Part shown: in pieces, positions 5,936 through 7,025 of the stretch
How positions within the stretch are numbered: position 1 is the first letter of the stretch
Layout: every line of letters begins with the position of its first letter
DNA from: UBA4459 sp036351335
GTDB taxonomy: Bacteria; Bacteroidota; Bacteroidia; Bacteroidales; F082
Length of the DNA stretch: 7,025 bases
Reading direction: 5' to 3'
Assembly: GCA_036351335.1 (NCBI GenBank)
Contig: JAZBOW010000332.1
Span: forward strand, 1-7,025
Notes under the pieces: model-generated
The model's input: only the letters and a program-made list of their open reading frames with translations
What the model was told of the DNA's origin: nothing
The model's database searches: none
Program-made: the position numbers and the translations under genes

Positions 5936-6727
5936 ATGTTAAAAATAAAATTCTGGAAATATCAGGCCAACGGAAATGATTTTATAATTGTTGATAATCG
6001 TGATGGGGATATGCAACTTTCCGATGAACAGATACAAAAAATATGCGATCGCCATTTCGGGATAGGTGCTGATGGGTTTATATCGGTCAATTCGTCAGAT
6101 GTAAGCGACTTTGAAATGCACTACTATAATTCGGATGGTATTTTAAGCAGTATGTGCGGAAATGGGGGGCGTTGCATTGCTATGTTTGCTTATCTGCATG
6201 AAATGGCAGGTGAGCGAATGGAGTTTATAGCATTTGATGGGCGGCATGAAGCTATTATTGAAGACAGGCTGAGTCAGCAAATATGTGATGTGTCACTTTC
6301 ACTGGCGGACGTGGATGAAGTACATAAAAGCCAGTCTTACTATTTTCTAAATACCGGATCGCCGCATTATGTAGAATTTGTGGAATATGTAGCTGAAATG
6401 GATGTGGTAAGCGAAGGCCGGAGAACAAGGCAAAGTGAGCAGTTTATGCCTGAAGGCACTAATGTGAACTTTGTTGAATTGCGCGGTGAAAGGCTGTTTG
6501 TAAGAACTTACGAAAGAGGTGTGGAGGATGAAACCCTTTCGTGCGGAACGGGTGTAACAGCTTCGGCAATAGCCGCCTATTTCATCACCGGAAAAATATC
6601 ACAAATTGTTCATACCACAGGCGGTGAATTTATCGTTAACTTCAAGCATCATCAGGGTGACAAGTTTACAGATATTTGGCTTCGTGGGCCTGCGGAGTTA
6701 GTATTTGAAGGTGTGATTGAATTATAA
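5936..6727 (+). CDS. dapF: Diaminopimelate epimerase
   Basis: This cofactor-independent cytoplasmic epimerase converts LL- to meso-diaminopimelate, the cross-linking residue of Gram-negative peptidoglycan and the precursor of lysine. The 263 residues are close to the family norm. The two catalytic cysteines are present: Cys74 in MCGNGGRC and Cys203 in LSCGTGVTAS. Substrate-binding motifs are also present: ANGNDF with Asn12 near the start, YYNSDG with Asn65, GSPHYV with His144, GTNVNFV (174-180) and YERG with Glu193/Arg194. The loop before the second cysteine reads GVEDETLSCG, one residue longer than the GVGETLACG of many homologues. I recall this as a common Bacteroidota form, so it is not a defect. 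The ATG at 5936 gives the expected N-terminus (KFWKYQANGNDF). There is no Shine-Dalgarno sequence, only A-rich bases. It is divergent from htrA and followed 32 bases later by a GNAT gene, with no terminator between. Confidence 0.97.
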   Translation: MLKIKFWKYQANGNDFIIVDNRDGDMQLSDEQIQKICDRHFGIGADGFISVNSSDVSDFEMHYYNSDGILSSMCGNGGRCIAMFAYLHEMAGERMEFIAFDGRHEAIIEDRLSQQICDVSLSLADVDEVHKSQSYYFLNTGSPHYVEFVEYVAEMDVVSEGRRTRQSEQFMPEGTNVNFVELRGERLFVRTYERGVEDETLSCGTGVTASAIAAYFITGKISQIVHTTGGEFIVNFKHHQGDKFTDIWLRGPAELVFEGVIEL

Positions 6728-6759
6728 TTCCGGGATATTTCTGTATATTTACCTCAATT

Positions 6760-7025
6760 ATGTTAAACAAAGCAAATATCGTTTTAAGGGCGCCAGAACC
6801 AAATGATGTTGATTTCCTCTATCAACTCGAAAATGATCAAGAATTCTGGCATTTGAGCAATATAAATGTGCCTTTCTCACGTTTCGACCTGGAACAGTAT
6901 ATTTTGCTGGCAGATAAAGATATCTTCAAAGCGAAACAAGCACGTTTTATTATTGAATTAATTGAGTCCAACCATAAAAATGTGATAGGTGCCATTGATC
7001 TTTTTGACATTGAATCGAAACATCA
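6760..7025 (+). CDS. GNAT-family N-acetyltransferase, N-terminal part (cut by the window edge)
   Basis: An open frame from the ATG at 6760 runs 88 codons to the end of the window without a stop. It begins MLNKANIVLRAPEPNDVDFL, with the LRAPEPNDVDFLYQLEND stretch typical of RimI/RimL/SpeG-like GNAT acetyltransferases. A later segment, RFIIELIES then NVIGAIDLFDIESKH (74-88), fits the central beta strands ("G-x-I-D-L-F-D-I") just before the acetyl-CoA-binding region, which is beyond the edge. Such enzymes transfer an acetyl group from acetyl-CoA to an amine, and SpeG-like members act on spermidine. The substrate here cannot be inferred. The gene follows dapF by 32 bases on the same strand, so co-transcription is likely. 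The family call is fairly safe, but completeness cannot be judged. Confidence 0.8.
   Translation, partial: MLNKANIVLRAPEPNDVDFLYQLENDQEFWHLSNINVPFSRFDLEQYILLADKDIFKAKQARFIIELIESNHKNVIGAIDLFDIESKH

Noticed and set aside
6728..6759. Separate promoter for the GNAT gene (TATATTTA, 7 of 8 to TAnnTTTG)
   Set aside because: No TTG at the proper distance inside the spacer, and the 32-base gap fits co-transcription with dapF.
1..7025. tRNA or rRNA genes, CRISPR arrays, insertion sequences, attachment sites
   Set aside because: No cloverleaf sequence, regularly spaced repeat, transposase or terminal repeat was seen. The region is tightly packed with intact housekeeping genes.

Overview
The window reads as a chromosomal housekeeping segment of a member of the Bacteroidota, probably a Cytophagales-like lineage (inference; a species cannot be named). 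Three things point there. The primary sigma factor is the short form of about 290 residues without region 1.1. The start codons have A-rich upstream stretches rather than Shine-Dalgarno sequences. Candidate promoters fit the Bacteroidota pattern TTG / TAnnTTTG better than TTGACA / TATAAT. The DNA is moderately AT-rich, and no gene looks foreign.

Layout. Four genes are on the minus strand. In transcription order they are a two-PDZ HtrA/DegP-type serine protease (5757-4294), the primary sigma factor rpoD/sigA (4211-3345), a long-form glyceraldehyde-3-phosphate dehydrogenase gap (3237-1774) and CTP synthase pyrG (1638-22). A strong intrinsic terminator (3283-3321) lies between rpoD and gap, so htrA-rpoD and gap-pyrG look like separate transcription units. 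No convincing terminator was found between htrA and rpoD or between gap and pyrG. Divergent from htrA on the plus strand are dapF (5936-6727) and, 32 bases further, a GNAT-family acetyltransferase (from 6760) cut by the right edge. Positions 1-21 are downstream of pyrG and hold nothing recognisable.

Functional picture. The genes serve core metabolism and expression: CTP synthesis, glycolysis or gluconeogenesis, general transcription, envelope protein quality control, and meso-diaminopimelate supply for peptidoglycan and lysine. They do not form one pathway. All five complete genes are intact with their catalytic residues in place.

No previously undescribed multi-gene system is visible. The points worth a second look are in the non-coding DNA and in one enzyme. 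The 178-base htrA/dapF divergent spacer carries a perfect 10-base inverted repeat with arms about seven helical turns apart, placed against both candidate promoters. The 135-base gap-pyrG spacer holds two perfect 12-base palindromes, a possible leader hairpin and a 23-codon upstream ORF whose stop overlaps the pyrG start as ATGA. The GAPDH has an N-terminal extension of about 135 residues and lacks the usual NAD-selecting aspartate.
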